Assembly (NCBI GenBank): GCA_002295635.1
Contig: DBHK01000014.1
Span: 1 to 64,000 of the forward strand
Direction: 5' to 3'
Length of the DNA stretch: 64,000 nucleotides
From: UBA830 sp002295635
GTDB taxonomy: Bacteria > Pseudomonadota > Alphaproteobacteria > MPNO01 > UBA830
In this document: positions 41,677 through 50,732 of the stretch, piece by piece
Layout: every line of letters starts with the position of its first letter
Position numbering within the stretch: the stretch's first letter is position 1
Notes under the pieces: model-generated
Databases searched by the model: none
The model's input: only the letters and a program-made list of their open reading frames with translations
What the model was told of the DNA's origin: nothing
Translations under genes and position numbers: made by a program

Positions 41677-42474
41677 ATGTACGATTTCAATTATAAAAGA
41701 GCTTCATCGGTAGCTGACGCTGCGTCTAGTGTGGCGAGTGTAGACGAAGGAAAATTCGTCGCTGGCGGAATGACGCTTCTTCCAACATTGAAGCAGCGCT
41801 TGGCGATGCCATCGGATCTAATTGACCTTTCTGACATCGATGATCTGGTTGGTATAACTGTTGAAAATCTCTCGGTCACCATTGGTGCTATGACACCTCA
41901 TGCGATGGTCAATGCGTCTAATGACGTTAAGAACGCGATCCCGGCATTGTCGAAGCTGGCCGGTCTCATCGGCGATCCAATGGTCCGCAATCGCGGCACA
42001 ATTGGCGGTTCTATATCGAATAATGATCCCGCGGCTGATTATCCGTCTGCGGTTGTTGGCCTAGGAGCAACTGTTCACACAAGCAAACGAGAAATTGCAG
42101 GCGATGACTTTTTTACGGGGATGTTCGAAACCGCTCTTGATGAGGACGAACTTGTAACGAGGGTAGTTTTCCCAATCCCTGAAAAGGCGGCGTATATGAA
42201 ATTCCCGAACCCCGCTTCCCGATATGCCGTGGTCGGGACTTTCGTTAGCCAGGGTCCCCAAGGTACCCGTGTCGCTGTGACCGGTGCGGGACCGTGCGTA
42301 TTTCGCCAATTTGATATGGAGACCGCACTGGAAATCAATTTCTCACCGGAATCTGTTGAGAACATAAAACAGGCCGACGAAGATCTAAATAGCGATATAC
42401 ACGCTAGTGCAGAGTATCGAGCCCATCTCGTTACAATTATGGCAAAACGCGCAGTCGCAGAAGCAAACAGCTGA
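41677..42474 (+). CDS. Molybdenum hydroxylase medium subunit, FAD-binding (CoxM-like)
   Basis: 265 residues with AGAGG before the ATG. The FAD-binding loops VAGGMTLLPTLKQR and VRNRGTIGGSISNNDPAADYPS are typical of CoxM-type subunits. The carboxyl part is the CO_deh_flav_C domain (AEYRAHLVTIMAKRAVAEA). It accepts electrons from the 2Fe-2S subunit and passes them to the quinone pool or another acceptor. A terminator at 42517 follows, so S and M form a short unit distinct from the maturation genes. Confidence 0.95.
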   Translation: MYDFNYKRASSVADAASSVASVDEGKFVAGGMTLLPTLKQRLAMPSDLIDLSDIDDLVGITVENLSVTIGAMTPHAMVNASNDVKNAIPALSKLAGLIGDPMVRNRGTIGGSISNNDPAADYPSAVVGLGATVHTSKREIAGDDFFTGMFETALDEDELVTRVVFPIPEKAAYMKFPNPASRYAVVGTFVSQGPQGTRVAVTGAGPCVFRQFDMETALEINFSPESVENIKQADEDLNSDIHASAEYRAHLVTIMAKRAVAEANS

Positions 42475-42516
42475 CCCGCCAAAGGGCGCCTTTTTGCGCC
42501 GTGCGCTATCTTTTCC

Positions 42517-42556
42517 ACGGGGAGACTGGATTTTTCTGGTCTCCCCGTCATTTTTT
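42517..42556 (+). terminator. Rho-independent terminator after the CoxM-like gene
   Basis: ACGGGGAGAC (42517-42526) pairs perfectly with GTCTCCCCGT (42539-42548). Wobble pairs extend it into the loop. It is followed by CA and six Ts. This is the best intrinsic terminator in the window. It ends the coxSM-like transcript before the CoxD-like gene. Confidence 0.88.
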
Positions 42557-42594
42557 GTTAGTTTACAGACAGTTAGAGAAAAACGGTTTCTAGA

Positions 42595-43515
42595 ATGACT
42601 GAAATACTGCCCTCTTCCGTCGATTCCGTAGTTGAGATGTTACGCAAAGGTAATTACGTGGCGGACCGCTCCTTGTCGACTGCCCTTTATCTAGCCTTGA
42701 AACTCGGTCGACCGTTGTTTCTTGAGGGCGAGGCAGGCGTTGGTAAAACGGAGATTGGAAAGGTTCTGTCAGAATCTCTCGACCGTCGACTCATCCGACT
42801 GCAATGTTACGAAGGCCTCGACGTTGCGTCTGCAGTTTATGAGTGGAACTATTCAATGCAAATGATCGACATCCGTATTGCAGAGGCATCCGGTCAAAGT
42901 GATCGCAAACTGATTGAAAACGACATCTTCTCAGAAAAATTTCTGATTAAACGTCCTCTTCTTCAGGCGCTAGAGGCTGACGATGAGGGGGAGCCACCAG
43001 TTTTACTTATCGACGAACTCGATCGTACCGATGAACCATTCGAAGCCTTTCTGCTTGAAGTTCTATCCGATTTCCAAGTCACAATCCCAGAGGTCGGCAC
43101 TGTAAAAGCCTCGAAACCACCGCTTGTAATTATAACGTCGAACAGGACACGAGAAATTCACGATGCTATCAAACGCCGCTGCTTTTACTTCTGGGTAGAT
43201 TACCCCGACGCGGGCCGAGAACTGGAAATTCTGAAAGTAAAGACCCCTGATGCTCCAGAGAACCTTACACAACAGGTGGTCAATTTCGTTCAGCACTTAC
43301 GGTCCAAAGATCTTTTTAAACTGCCGGGTGTAGCGGAGACAATAGACTGGACTAACGCTCTAATCCAACTAGATAAAATCGACCTCGATCCCGAAACAAT
43401 CAATTCGTCTCTTGGCGTTCTTCTAAAATACCAAGACGATATTGAAAAAATCCAAGGATCCGAAGCGGCACAGATTTTAGACGAAGTAAAAGCAGGCATA
43501 GCTGCGGGTAATTGA
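42595..43515 (+). CDS. MoxR-type AAA+ ATPase (CoxD-like)
   Basis: 306 residues. Walker A GEAGVGKTEIGK, Walker B LLIDELDRTDEPFEAFLLEVLSDFQ, sensor-1 VIITSNRTREIHDAIKRR. It belongs to the MoxR family and pairs with a VWA protein next door. In Oligotropha, CoxD acts in maturation of the Mo active site (sulfuration). It is cytosolic or membrane-associated and 6 bp from the next gene. Confidence 0.93.
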   Translation: MTEILPSSVDSVVEMLRKGNYVADRSLSTALYLALKLGRPLFLEGEAGVGKTEIGKVLSESLDRRLIRLQCYEGLDVASAVYEWNYSMQMIDIRIAEASGQSDRKLIENDIFSEKFLIKRPLLQALEADDEGEPPVLLIDELDRTDEPFEAFLLEVLSDFQVTIPEVGTVKASKPPLVIITSNRTREIHDAIKRRCFYFWVDYPDAGRELEILKVKTPDAPENLTQQVVNFVQHLRSKDLFKLPGVAETIDWTNALIQLDKIDLDPETINSSLGVLLKYQDDIEKIQGSEAAQILDEVKAGIAAGN

Positions 43516-43521
43516 CCTGGT

Positions 43522-44793
43522 ATGGCCGAGATACCGACCGATTTTAATCTAACTCCAGGCATGCAATTACTTGACAGATTGGATGACAATAAGCTTGCGC
43601 CTAATATCATGCATTTCGGTCGTGTACTTCGTTCAGCGGGTCTACCCATCGGACCGGGCAAGATAATCGATGCCACCAAGGCCGTGATGGCGGTGGGTAT
43701 CGAGAGCCGATCGGACTTTTATTGGGCACTACACGCGGTATTCGTAAACCGTCGAGATCAACACGAACTATTCGACCAAGCATTCCACATATTTTGGAAA
43801 GACCCCAAGCTTCTAGAACGTATGATGGGTATTCTTCTGCCTAACATTGAAGGTGGTGAAGAACCTTTACCGGAGGAACAGCCGCTCCGGCGGCTTCAGG
43901 AGGCGCTAAGTCGGCAAGAGGAGGATCCAGCAGAATCCGGCGAGGAGGAGCAAGAAGAGGAAATTGAACTAGATGCGGCGATGACAGTATCTGAACGGGA
44001 ATTGCTGCAGACAACTGATTTTGAGGAAATGTCCGCGGACGAAATCGAAGCCGCAAAGAGAGCAATAGCCAGAATGCGTCTCCCGATTACAGAAATACCA
44101 ACCCGCCGATATCAGAGTAGTACCCGCCAAGCGCGTGTCGATATGCGAGCCACATTGAGGGCTGCTCTACGCTCTGGTGCTGGCTCAATTCCATTGAAAT
44201 ACAGAAAACGACGAACCCGGCCGCCGCCAATAGTAATATTGTGTGATATTTCCGGCTCGATGAGCCGTTATACTCGTATGTTTCTTCACTTCATGCACGC
44301 GGTCACGAACGATCGCGACAGGGTCCACACCTTTCTTTTCGGTACGCGTTTGACGAATGTTACCCGTTACCTCAGGAATAAAGACATCGATCTCGCAGTT
44401 GAGCAAGTAACACATGCAGTAGAAGATTGGTCAGGTGGCACCCGGATCGGCGAAAGTCTAAATGATTTCAATCGTTTCTGGTCTCGCCGAGTACTCGGTC
44501 AGGGTGCGGTTGTCATTTTAATCTCCGATGGTTTAGATCGGGATGCAGGTCGCGGTCTACAAACTGAGATAGAGCGTCTCCATAAATCTTGCCGCCGACT
44601 AATTTGGCTAAATCCTTTGCTGCGGTTTGACGGTTTTCAACCTAAGAGCCAAGGTATACAGGCACTTCTTCCATCCGTTGACGAATTTCGGCCAGTGCAT
44701 AATTTAATGAGCTTAGAAGAATTAATTGACACGCTAAACCGCCCATACGGCCCTCGCAAAAAAGGAGTCCAGGAATGGCTGACAGAAATGTAG
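43522..44793 (+). CDS. VWA-domain protein (CoxE-like)
   Basis: 423 residues. A Glu-rich linker (about 110-160) precedes the VWA domain, whose MIDAS motif is DISGSMS in PPPIVILCDISGSM. Its later threonine/aspartate positions are in GGTRIGESL and ISDGLDRDAG. It pairs with the MoxR ATPase, as CoxE does with CoxD in Mo-enzyme maturation. Its last 19 bases overlap the start of the next gene. Confidence 0.93.
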   Translation: MAEIPTDFNLTPGMQLLDRLDDNKLAPNIMHFGRVLRSAGLPIGPGKIIDATKAVMAVGIESRSDFYWALHAVFVNRRDQHELFDQAFHIFWKDPKLLERMMGILLPNIEGGEEPLPEEQPLRRLQEALSRQEEDPAESGEEEQEEEIELDAAMTVSERELLQTTDFEEMSADEIEAAKRAIARMRLPITEIPTRRYQSSTRQARVDMRATLRAALRSGAGSIPLKYRKRRTRPPPIVILCDISGSMSRYTRMFLHFMHAVTNDRDRVHTFLFGTRLTNVTRYLRNKDIDLAVEQVTHAVEDWSGGTRIGESLNDFNRFWSRRVLGQGAVVILISDGLDRDAGRGLQTEIERLHKSCRRLIWLNPLLRFDGFQPKSQGIQALLPSVDEFRPVHNLMSLEELIDTLNRPYGPRKKGVQEWLTEM

Positions 44794-45122
44794 GAAACGA
44801 TATATCTGTAGATGACAACGTCTTAATCCAAGCTGCTTCTTGGCGCGCAGACGGAAAAAAAGTCGCCCTCGCTACTGTAGTCTCCACTTGGGGGTCTTCA
44901 CCTCGTCCCGTAGGAAGTCACTTGGCTGTCGATGAGGACGGAAAAATTGTCGGCTCTGTTTCAGGCGGATGTATCGAGGGAGCAGTCGTGACTGAGGCAG
45001 TTGAAATCATGGAAACCGGTAAACCCAAGGTAGTCGAATACGGCGTTACAAATGAGCTCGCATGGGAAGTTGGTCTCGCCTGTGGTGGATCAATTCACGT
45101 ATATGTCGAGAAGATCGAATGA
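44775..45122 (+). CDS. XdhC/CoxI family protein, N-terminal-domain type
   Basis: 115 residues, AAAGGAGT upstream of the ATG. It contains only the first half of the XdhC family: ATVVSTWGSSPRPVGSHLAV and SVSGGCIEGAVVTEA with the conserved cysteine thought to bind or carry the cofactor. The Rossmann half is encoded by the next gene, which overlaps by 4 bases. XdhC proteins bind molybdenum cofactor and deliver it, sulfurated, to the hydroxylase. Confidence 0.92.
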   Translation: MADRNVGNDISVDDNVLIQAASWRADGKKVALATVVSTWGSSPRPVGSHLAVDEDGKIVGSVSGGCIEGAVVTEAVEIMETGKPKVVEYGVTNELAWEVGLACGGSIHVYVEKIE

Positions 45123-45832
45123 AAAATAATATACTAAAGCAGATTCTAGCCGACCAAATCGCGAAGAAAGAAGTCGCGCTTGCAACCGACATGAGAAGTG
45201 GCGAGCAGACGCTAGTATATCTGGGAAGAGCTGAGGGCCCTGACGCAGGAGACGGGGAAATTTTGTCAAGTAGTCGGCAAGCAATCCAGGACGACCGCAG
45301 CAGGATATTCGATATCGCGGGGCGTAAAATATTTGTCAAAGTATTTAATCCACCGCTTAGAATGCTGTTAGTTGGCGCGGTCCATATTGCACAGCCCCTC
45401 TCGCGTATGGCTTCTCTCGCCGGTTACGACGTTACAGTAATTGACCCCAGAGCTTCGTTCGCCACAGACGATCGTTTCCCGGGTATCCAACTTAATGGAG
45501 AATGGCCGGATGACGCTTTGCGGGAACTTGACCCAGACCGACGAACCGCGGTGATAACGTTGACGCACGATCCAAAATTGGACGACCCCGGCTTGGAAGT
45601 CGCATTGAAATCTGATGCATTTTATATTGGTGCGCTAGGAAGCCGCAAAACTCATGCTGGACGCGTTGAACGTTTGATCAGTTCCGGATTCACCGAAGCA
45701 AGTATCAAGCGTATCCATGCACCCGTTGGCATACCTATTGGGTCTATTTCGCCGGCGGAAATTTCTATTTCCATACTCGCTGAGGTCACGGAAATACTAC
45801 ATCGTAAAACCGAGCCGCGGGTACCTGCGTGA
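45119..45832 (+). CDS. XdhC/CoxF family protein, Rossmann-domain type
   Basis: 237 residues from the ATG at 45119 (ATGA overlap with the previous stop). A longer frame from 45062 is inside the previous gene. It has the XdhC Rossmann part: RMLLVGAVHIAQPLSRMASLAGYDVTVIDPR, ATDDRFPG, and YIGALGSRKTHAGRVERL, with VGIPIGSISPAEISISILAEV closing. It serves Mo-cofactor insertion with its neighbour. The XdhC protein is thus split in two polypeptides. Confidence 0.9.
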   Translation: MKNNILKQILADQIAKKEVALATDMRSGEQTLVYLGRAEGPDAGDGEILSSSRQAIQDDRSRIFDIAGRKIFVKVFNPPLRMLLVGAVHIAQPLSRMASLAGYDVTVIDPRASFATDDRFPGIQLNGEWPDDALRELDPDRRTAVITLTHDPKLDDPGLEVALKSDAFYIGALGSRKTHAGRVERLISSGFTEASIKRIHAPVGIPIGSISPAEISISILAEVTEILHRKTEPRVPA

Positions 45833-45854
45833 AAACAAAAACCCAGCCTGAAAT

Positions 45855-47483
45855 ATGAAATTCGGAGAAACCGTTCTCGAAGATGCCGAAGGCGCGATCC
45901 TTGCGCACTCTCTTCTCCTGCACGACGGCGTACTCAGAAAAGGGAGAATTCTTACCAAGAGAGATGTCGCCCGTATAAAGGCGAAAGGCATCCAATCCGT
46001 AATTGCCGCCCGCCTCGAAGAGGGTGATCTAAATGAGAATGAGGCAGCCCTCGAAATCGCCGCCGCTCTGCAGAACGAGGGGCTAACCGCAACCGGCGGC
46101 AATACGGGCCGGGCGAATCTTAGAGCGGCAACCGGCGGAGTAGCTCTAATAGATGCCGAAACCATTCATCGTATTAATGCGATTGATGAGGCGGTCACAG
46201 TCTCTACGGTTAGACCCTATGACGCAGTCCCCGCGGGCCACGTCTTGGCAACCATAAAGATAATCACCTTCGGGGTATCCAGAGATATCATAAACCGCTG
46301 TATTGAGGCTACGCTCGAAGGAAACAAGCCTATTCGCTTGGCAGCCTATACGCCCCAAAAAATCGGATTTGTCCAAACGCTTTTGCCCGGCCTTAAAAAA
46401 AACTTGATAGCAAAAGCTAGTGATGTGACATCGAAACGTCTTTCCCTTATGAACTTAGATATTGCAGACGAACGCCACTGTGCCCATGACATTATGGAGA
46501 TCACCAAGAACCTAATCGCGCTGGAGGGATCGGGCTGCAGCATCGCCTTGGTTCTCGGTGCATCAGCCATTGTTGATCGTCGCGATACTGTTCCTTCTGC
46601 TATTAAGGCTGCTGGCGGAGAAATCGAGCATCTCGGTCTGCCGGTGGATCCCGGAAATTTATTACTTTTTGCCCGGATTGGTAAAATGCGGGTACTTGGA
46701 ATTCCAAGTTCTGCTAGATCACCACGTCTTCATGGATTTGACTGGGTACTTCAACGGTTAGTAGCGGGACTCGATGTAACCTCGGCAGACCTAACCCGTA
46801 TGGGTGTTGGCGGTATGCTTAAAGAAATGCCTGGGCGACCTCTCTCGAGGGAACAGGAGGAATTGGAAGATATTGCAGACCAATTTTCTCCAACCATTGG
46901 TGGGGTCTTATTAGCAGCGGGCCAATCCCGCAGAATGGGCACGGCGAATAAAATGCTGGTTGAGGTGAAAGGCATTCCGATGATTGTCCACGCTGCTAGA
47001 GCGATGTTGGCAAGTAACGCCTCACCAATCGTGGTCGTACTTGGACATCAGTCCGAGCGGGTGGAGAGAACTCTAAGCGATCAGAACGTAATGTTCGTTC
47101 GAAACCCAGATTATCGCGGTGGCCTGAGCACGTCTTTACGTGCCGGCCTTGCCGCCCTCCCCAAAGAGTGCGATGGGGCGGTTGTCGCGCTGGCAGATAT
47201 GCCCGGCATTCATCCAGATGATATCAATATGCTGATTAACGAATTTGACCCTATATCAGGGCAATCCATCATCGTACCAACCCATGGAGGGAAACGTGGG
47301 AACCCAGTAATTTGGGCCAGACGATTTTTTAGTGATATTTCTGCAGTATCTGGTGACGTCGGCGCCCGCCACCTTATCGGAGCCAACATTGATCAGGTTA
47401 TTGAGGTAGAAACAGATAATCCTGGCGTTTTAATCGACCTTGATACCCCCGAAGCGATAGCTGAACACAACGGTAATGCGTAA
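45855..47483 (+). CDS. Molybdopterin-binding domain fused to MobA-like nucleotidyltransferase
   Basis: 542 residues. Residues 1-340 resemble the MoeA/MPT-binding fold (GILKSGRILTKRDV-like opening, ALVLGASAIVDRRDTVPSAIKAAGGEIEHLGLPVDPGNLLL). Residues 350-540 are a MobA/MocA-type transferase, with nucleotide loop GGVLLAAGQSRRMGTANKML, DMPGIHPDDIN and HGGKRGNPVIW. It probably makes the cytosine dinucleotide form of the cofactor used by this hydroxylase family. It is last in block B. Confidence 0.9.
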   Translation: MKFGETVLEDAEGAILAHSLLLHDGVLRKGRILTKRDVARIKAKGIQSVIAARLEEGDLNENEAALEIAAALQNEGLTATGGNTGRANLRAATGGVALIDAETIHRINAIDEAVTVSTVRPYDAVPAGHVLATIKIITFGVSRDIINRCIEATLEGNKPIRLAAYTPQKIGFVQTLLPGLKKNLIAKASDVTSKRLSLMNLDIADERHCAHDIMEITKNLIALEGSGCSIALVLGASAIVDRRDTVPSAIKAAGGEIEHLGLPVDPGNLLLFARIGKMRVLGIPSSARSPRLHGFDWVLQRLVAGLDVTSADLTRMGVGGMLKEMPGRPLSREQEELEDIADQFSPTIGGVLLAAGQSRRMGTANKMLVEVKGIPMIVHAARAMLASNASPIVVVLGHQSERVERTLSDQNVMFVRNPDYRGGLSTSLRAGLAALPKECDGAVVALADMPGIHPDDINMLINEFDPISGQSIIVPTHGGKRGNPVIWARRFFSDISAVSGDVGARHLIGANIDQVIEVETDNPGVLIDLDTPEAIAEHNGNA

Positions 47484-47490
47484 AACGCGC

Positions 47491-47512
47491 TTATATGCCT
47501 GCTTTCATATAA
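47491..47512. other. Inverted repeat between convergent genes
   Basis: TTATATG and CATATAA form a perfect but AT-only seven-pair stem in the 44 bp gap between the convergent genes ending at 47483 and 47528. It might act as a weak bidirectional terminator. No T-run follows. Confidence 0.35.
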
Positions 47513-47527
47513 ATCTCTCGCCCAAAT

Positions 47528-48331
47528 CTAGGCAGCCACCGCTTTTTTGCCAGCATCGGTCTCGAGATAACTTCTCGGCAATTCTCGGAAATCGGTCAGT
47601 AGAGAGCCGAATCCCTCGACGATATCATCGAATCCATTGGCTCGCATCGCATACCAGTATGTCGCGGTGTTAATCGCGATTACTGGTTTTTTCAACCAAC
47701 GTTCAGCTTCTCCAGCCAGGCGCGCCATAGCAAGGTTCGTGCCAACCTGAACGATTGCATCTGGATTATGTTCATTAAGTTCACTCAGGCCATCCATTAA
47801 TTGTGTTTCCGTGACCTGGGCAATGTTGGCTGGGCTATCGCACTTAAGGCCCTTGATTGCAATCACTTCGAAACCGCAGTCCTCAAAGAATTTTTTCACA
47901 TTCTTGTCCCCCACCGGCCAGTACGGGGTGATCACACAGATTCTCTTTATATCACCATAGCACCGTAGCGCTGCCTGAGAAGCATCCGAACCCATAGCAA
48001 CACTTCGACCGGACAATTCTTTCACGCGCTCTCGGAGCCGAATCGACTCTTCCAATCCATCCCAGAACGTTTCTGCCGACATACCCATTACGATATAGTC
48101 CGGATTGCAGGTCATCACGCGTTCAATAGCATTATCAAATTCTCGCCGGATGTTATCCATGAGCGCATTAAATTCTTCATCTGAGTTTACCGGCTCATCT
48201 GGTATCCATATTCTTACGGTGTGGTTGGTCACCCCGCGGGGCTTCATATCTTCAAATTCTGGCTGAACCGAAGTGTTAGTTGACGGTACAATTACTCCCC
48301 AATTAGCTCGATAACCCAATGAATCCGGCAT
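47528..48331 (-). CDS. Maleate isomerase/arylmalonate decarboxylase-like protein lacking the catalytic cysteines
   Basis: 267 residues of the Asp/Glu racemase fold (WGVIVPSTNTSVQPEFE at the start, RICVITPYWPVGD in the second half). Where maleate isomerase has its first catalytic Cys (the YAC/GCT turn after a beta strand) this protein has VMGMSAETFW. Where the second Cys occurs it has QVGTNLAMA. Neither position is Cys, so the usual thiol mechanism cannot apply. Other cysteines lie elsewhere. It follows the isochorismatase gene by 3 bp. Maleamate hydrolase/maleate isomerase pairs occur in nicotinate catabolism, so it may act on a related diacid. The reaction is unproven. Confidence 0.8.
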   Translation of the reverse strand: MPDSLGYRANWGVIVPSTNTSVQPEFEDMKPRGVTNHTVRIWIPDEPVNSDEEFNALMDNIRREFDNAIERVMTCNPDYIVMGMSAETFWDGLEESIRLRERVKELSGRSVAMGSDASQAALRCYGDIKRICVITPYWPVGDKNVKKFFEDCGFEVIAIKGLKCDSPANIAQVTETQLMDGLSELNEHNPDAIVQVGTNLAMARLAGEAERWLKKPVIAINTATYWYAMRANGFDDIVEGFGSLLTDFRELPRSYLETDAGKKAVAA

Positions 48332-48334
48332 AGT

Positions 48335-49012
48335 CTAATCCTCTGACTTTACGATGTTAGCCTGCTCCGGCGCTAGCTTATCAAGCTCATCCAGAACGTC
48401 TTCTAATGACATAACGTCACCGTACTTCTGATCAATGTCAAAAAGATTAGCTTCATGCGGACCGTTAGCGCGGTCCCCGGAACATTCCCGAGGAACGATC
48501 GGTCGGAAACCATTCGACATGGCATCGACAACTGTAGCTCGGACGCACCCCGATGTAGTGCAGCCGGTTACGATTGCAGTATCAACTCCGCGCTGGGCGA
48601 GCCAACCGGTTAGATCGGTATTACTGAAACCGGATGGATAATGTTTCTCCAGAACGCGCTCGCCTGAGCGCGGCGTAAGCTCCTCAACAATTTCAACTTC
48701 TTTACTACCGCGCTTCAGCTTAGAAAGTCCCGGGGATTTAAGGTTGAATACCCCGTCCTCAGATCCATCATCGGCATAGACATGACTTGTAAAAACAATC
48801 GGTAAATCCATATGCCGAGCCGCTGACAGAAGTTCCGCTGTATTTTCGATAGCATCCTGAATGTTCCCGCCACCGAAAGCGTCAGGATCGTTAAATCCGT
48901 TAATGAAATCAATCACTAATAGCGCTGGTTTCTTGCCGAACCCAACTCGATTTCCGAATCCTTGTTTTTCGTATACGGCAACATCGTCAGCATCATGTGG
49001 GTTATCGGTCAT
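48335..49012 (-). CDS. Isochorismatase-family amidohydrolase (N-carbamoylsarcosine/maleamate amidase-like)
   Basis: 225 residues from the ATG at 49012, with GAAGGAAAA upstream. The frame opens further to 49102, but that would overlap the barrel gene ending at 49032. The cysteine-hydrolase triad is visible: Asp in ALLVIDFINGF, Lys in RVLEKHYPSGF and Cys in TTSGCVRATVVDAMSNGF. The GFGNRVGFG opening and the overall layout match N-carbamoylsarcosine amidase and maleamate amidohydrolase. It would hydrolyse a small amide to acid and ammonia in the cytosol, upstream of the racemase-fold partner. Confidence 0.9.
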   Translation of the reverse strand: MTDNPHDADDVAVYEKQGFGNRVGFGKKPALLVIDFINGFNDPDAFGGGNIQDAIENTAELLSAARHMDLPIVFTSHVYADDGSEDGVFNLKSPGLSKLKRGSKEVEIVEELTPRSGERVLEKHYPSGFSNTDLTGWLAQRGVDTAIVTGCTTSGCVRATVVDAMSNGFRPIVPRECSGDRANGPHEANLFDIDQKYGDVMSLEDVLDELDKLAPEQANIVKSED

Positions 49013-49031
49013 ATAATTTTCCTTCGCTCGG

Positions 49032-49724
49032 TCAAAAACGGTATGAAAAACCGATGATAACATCATGCGCAGTGTATGTGTCTGCAGCGATTGTAGCACC
49101 ATCGATATGCGGTCCGGAGGAAACTTCGCCGAGACTCATATAGCGATATCTGAACTCCAGGTCCCAGTTTTCTGAGAAAGACCAGATAGAGCCAAAAGCG
49201 ATATTCCAAGCAAAGTTATCCGTTTCGTCAGTGCGGTTCGTCCCCGTGGCAGCTCCCGCCAAATTAGTACGTGTAACATCGGAAACATTCTGCGCCCATC
49301 CTATCCCCCCACCCCCAAACAAGGCTAAGGTTTCGCTTAGTTGATGATCGTAATAGGCGTTAAACAATACCGCGTGAGTTGAAAGCTGATTTTGATATCC
49401 GGCCGTTCCAAGAACCCGTGTATCGAAATCGAATCGAACGCGGTAATGATACTCGAGTTCCGATCGAATTGGCGCACCCTTATTTCCCCAATTATATCCC
49501 AGCGCAATTCCAAACGCCGCCGTTGTATCATCGGTATTTCGCTCTTGAAGCGTCCCGCTGGTAGCAGAAACATCGTCGACCTGCGATACACTCCCGATCA
49601 TTATCAACGAAAGGTAATCACCCGAAGATGAAATTTTCGACCGCACTGAATCCGCAAATACACTGCCAGAAAATATTGGCAGGAGAAAAAGTGCTGCTGC
49701 AAAATTAGCAGCCGGAAATCTCAT
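49032..49724 (-). CDS. Outer-membrane beta-barrel protein (OmpW/porin-family-like)
   Basis: 230 residues with a signal peptide (FAAALFLLPIFSGSVFA). The mature part is an eight-strand-type barrel: SYNWGNKGAPIRSELEYHYRV-type strands, LALFGGGGIGWAQN, WDLEFRYRYMSLG, and a terminal GFSYRF ending in Phe. This fits the OmpA-like/OmpW small barrels. It ends 19 bp before the isochorismatase start on the same strand. It could help uptake of a small hydrophobic compound or be structural. Confidence 0.85.
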   Translation of the reverse strand: MRFPAANFAAALFLLPIFSGSVFADSVRSKISSSGDYLSLIMIGSVSQVDDVSATSGTLQERNTDDTTAAFGIALGYNWGNKGAPIRSELEYHYRVRFDFDTRVLGTAGYQNQLSTHAVLFNAYYDHQLSETLALFGGGGIGWAQNVSDVTRTNLAGAATGTNRTDETDNFAWNIAFGSIWSFSENWDLEFRYRYMSLGEVSSGPHIDGATIAADTYTAHDVIIGFSYRF

Positions 49725-50065
49725 TCTTGTCCCCTTCTCATGTATCTTCTATCTCCTATCCCGGCTCATTGTAATTGTCCAGAACTTGTGCCAGTTCGCG
49801 ATAAATCAACGGAACGCGCTAAAGCTGGATAACTTATACCGAAAGGACGGCCATAAGTTCCCCTAAAAATCAAAACAACACTCACAAACCGCAGTTTTCC
49901 GATTATGATCCGCATACGAGACGTCGTCCTAGGTAGATAGTCACAGAGGGAATGAGCACATCCGTGAATGCATTTTGCGATTTATCCAGTCGCAGTTAAC
50001 CCAGAGTTCTCGGACGTCGAGAAAAAGATTACCTGAAACCTCTTAGCCAGAATTGTTCCGCCCCA
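49725..50065. other. Intergenic region between divergent barrel and tag genes
   Basis: About 340 bp between divergent genes. It should contain both promoters. I see no coding frame, repeat or RNA structure worth naming. Confidence 0.5.
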
Positions 50066-50080
50066 ATGGGCAGAGAGTAT

Positions 50081-50725
50081 GGAATGACACATAAACTTAA
50101 AAACGGTCTTCATAAAGGTATCGACGGAATAGCTAGATGCCTCTGGGCGGGCAATGCGACCGATTATTTAGCTTACCACGACGAAGAATGGGGAATGCCC
50201 GTCGCAGATGATCAAAAAATATTTGAAAAGATCTGCTTAGAAGGGTTTCAGTCCGGATTATCTTGGCTAACGATCTTGCGAAAGCGTGAAAACTTCCGCT
50301 CCGCCTTTGCTGATTTCGACTACCACAAAATCTCAAAATTCGACAAACAGGATATACACCGATTACTTACCGATAAAGGCATAGTCCGGCATCGTGGAAA
50401 AATCGAATCCACCATCAACAACGCCAAGCGGGCCGTGGAGATGGTCGAAGAATTCGGGGCCTTGGGCTCGTTTTTCTGGAAACACGAACCTAACGCAAAA
50501 ATGCGTCCCAAGAAACTTGATTACAAAACCCTACAAACCCTCAATAAGACGCAAGAATCAAACTTGCTTGCTACGGATTTGAAGAAACTCGGGTGGACTT
50601 TTGTGGGGCCAATCACGGCATATGCCTTCATGCAAGCGATAGGAATGGTAAATGACCATGTTGAAGGTTGTGAATATAGAAACCAGGTGGAACAAGCCCG
50701 AAAAAATTTTCAAAGGCCTTCTTAA
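50081..50725 (+). CDS. tag: DNA-3-methyladenine glycosylase I
   Basis: 214 residues from the ATG at 50081, with an in-frame ATG 15 bases earlier. Tag family landmarks: RCLWAG, YHDEEWGMPVADDQKIFEKICLEGFQSGLSW, LRKRENFR, GIVRHRGKI and FMQAIGMVNDHVEGC. The Cys/His zinc-site residues (first C, first YH, final H and C) are present. It excises 3-methyladenine from alkylated DNA. No link to neighbours is apparent. Confidence 0.96.
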   Translation, partial: GMTHKLKNGLHKGIDGIARCLWAGNATDYLAYHDEEWGMPVADDQKIFEKICLEGFQSGLSWLTILRKRENFRSAFADFDYHKISKFDKQDIHRLLTDKGIVRHRGKIESTINNAKRAVEMVEEFGALGSFFWKHEPNAKMRPKKLDYKTLQTLNKTQESNLLATDLKKLGWTFVGPITAYAFMQAIGMVNDHVEGCEYRNQVEQARKNFQRPS

Positions 50726-50732
50726 ATTACGC

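Noticed and set aside
23881..47483. Carbon monoxide dehydrogenase operon
   Set aside because: Large subunit lacks the AYxCSFR site. The genes are in two blocks with ring-cleavage genes, so the Cox names describe families only.
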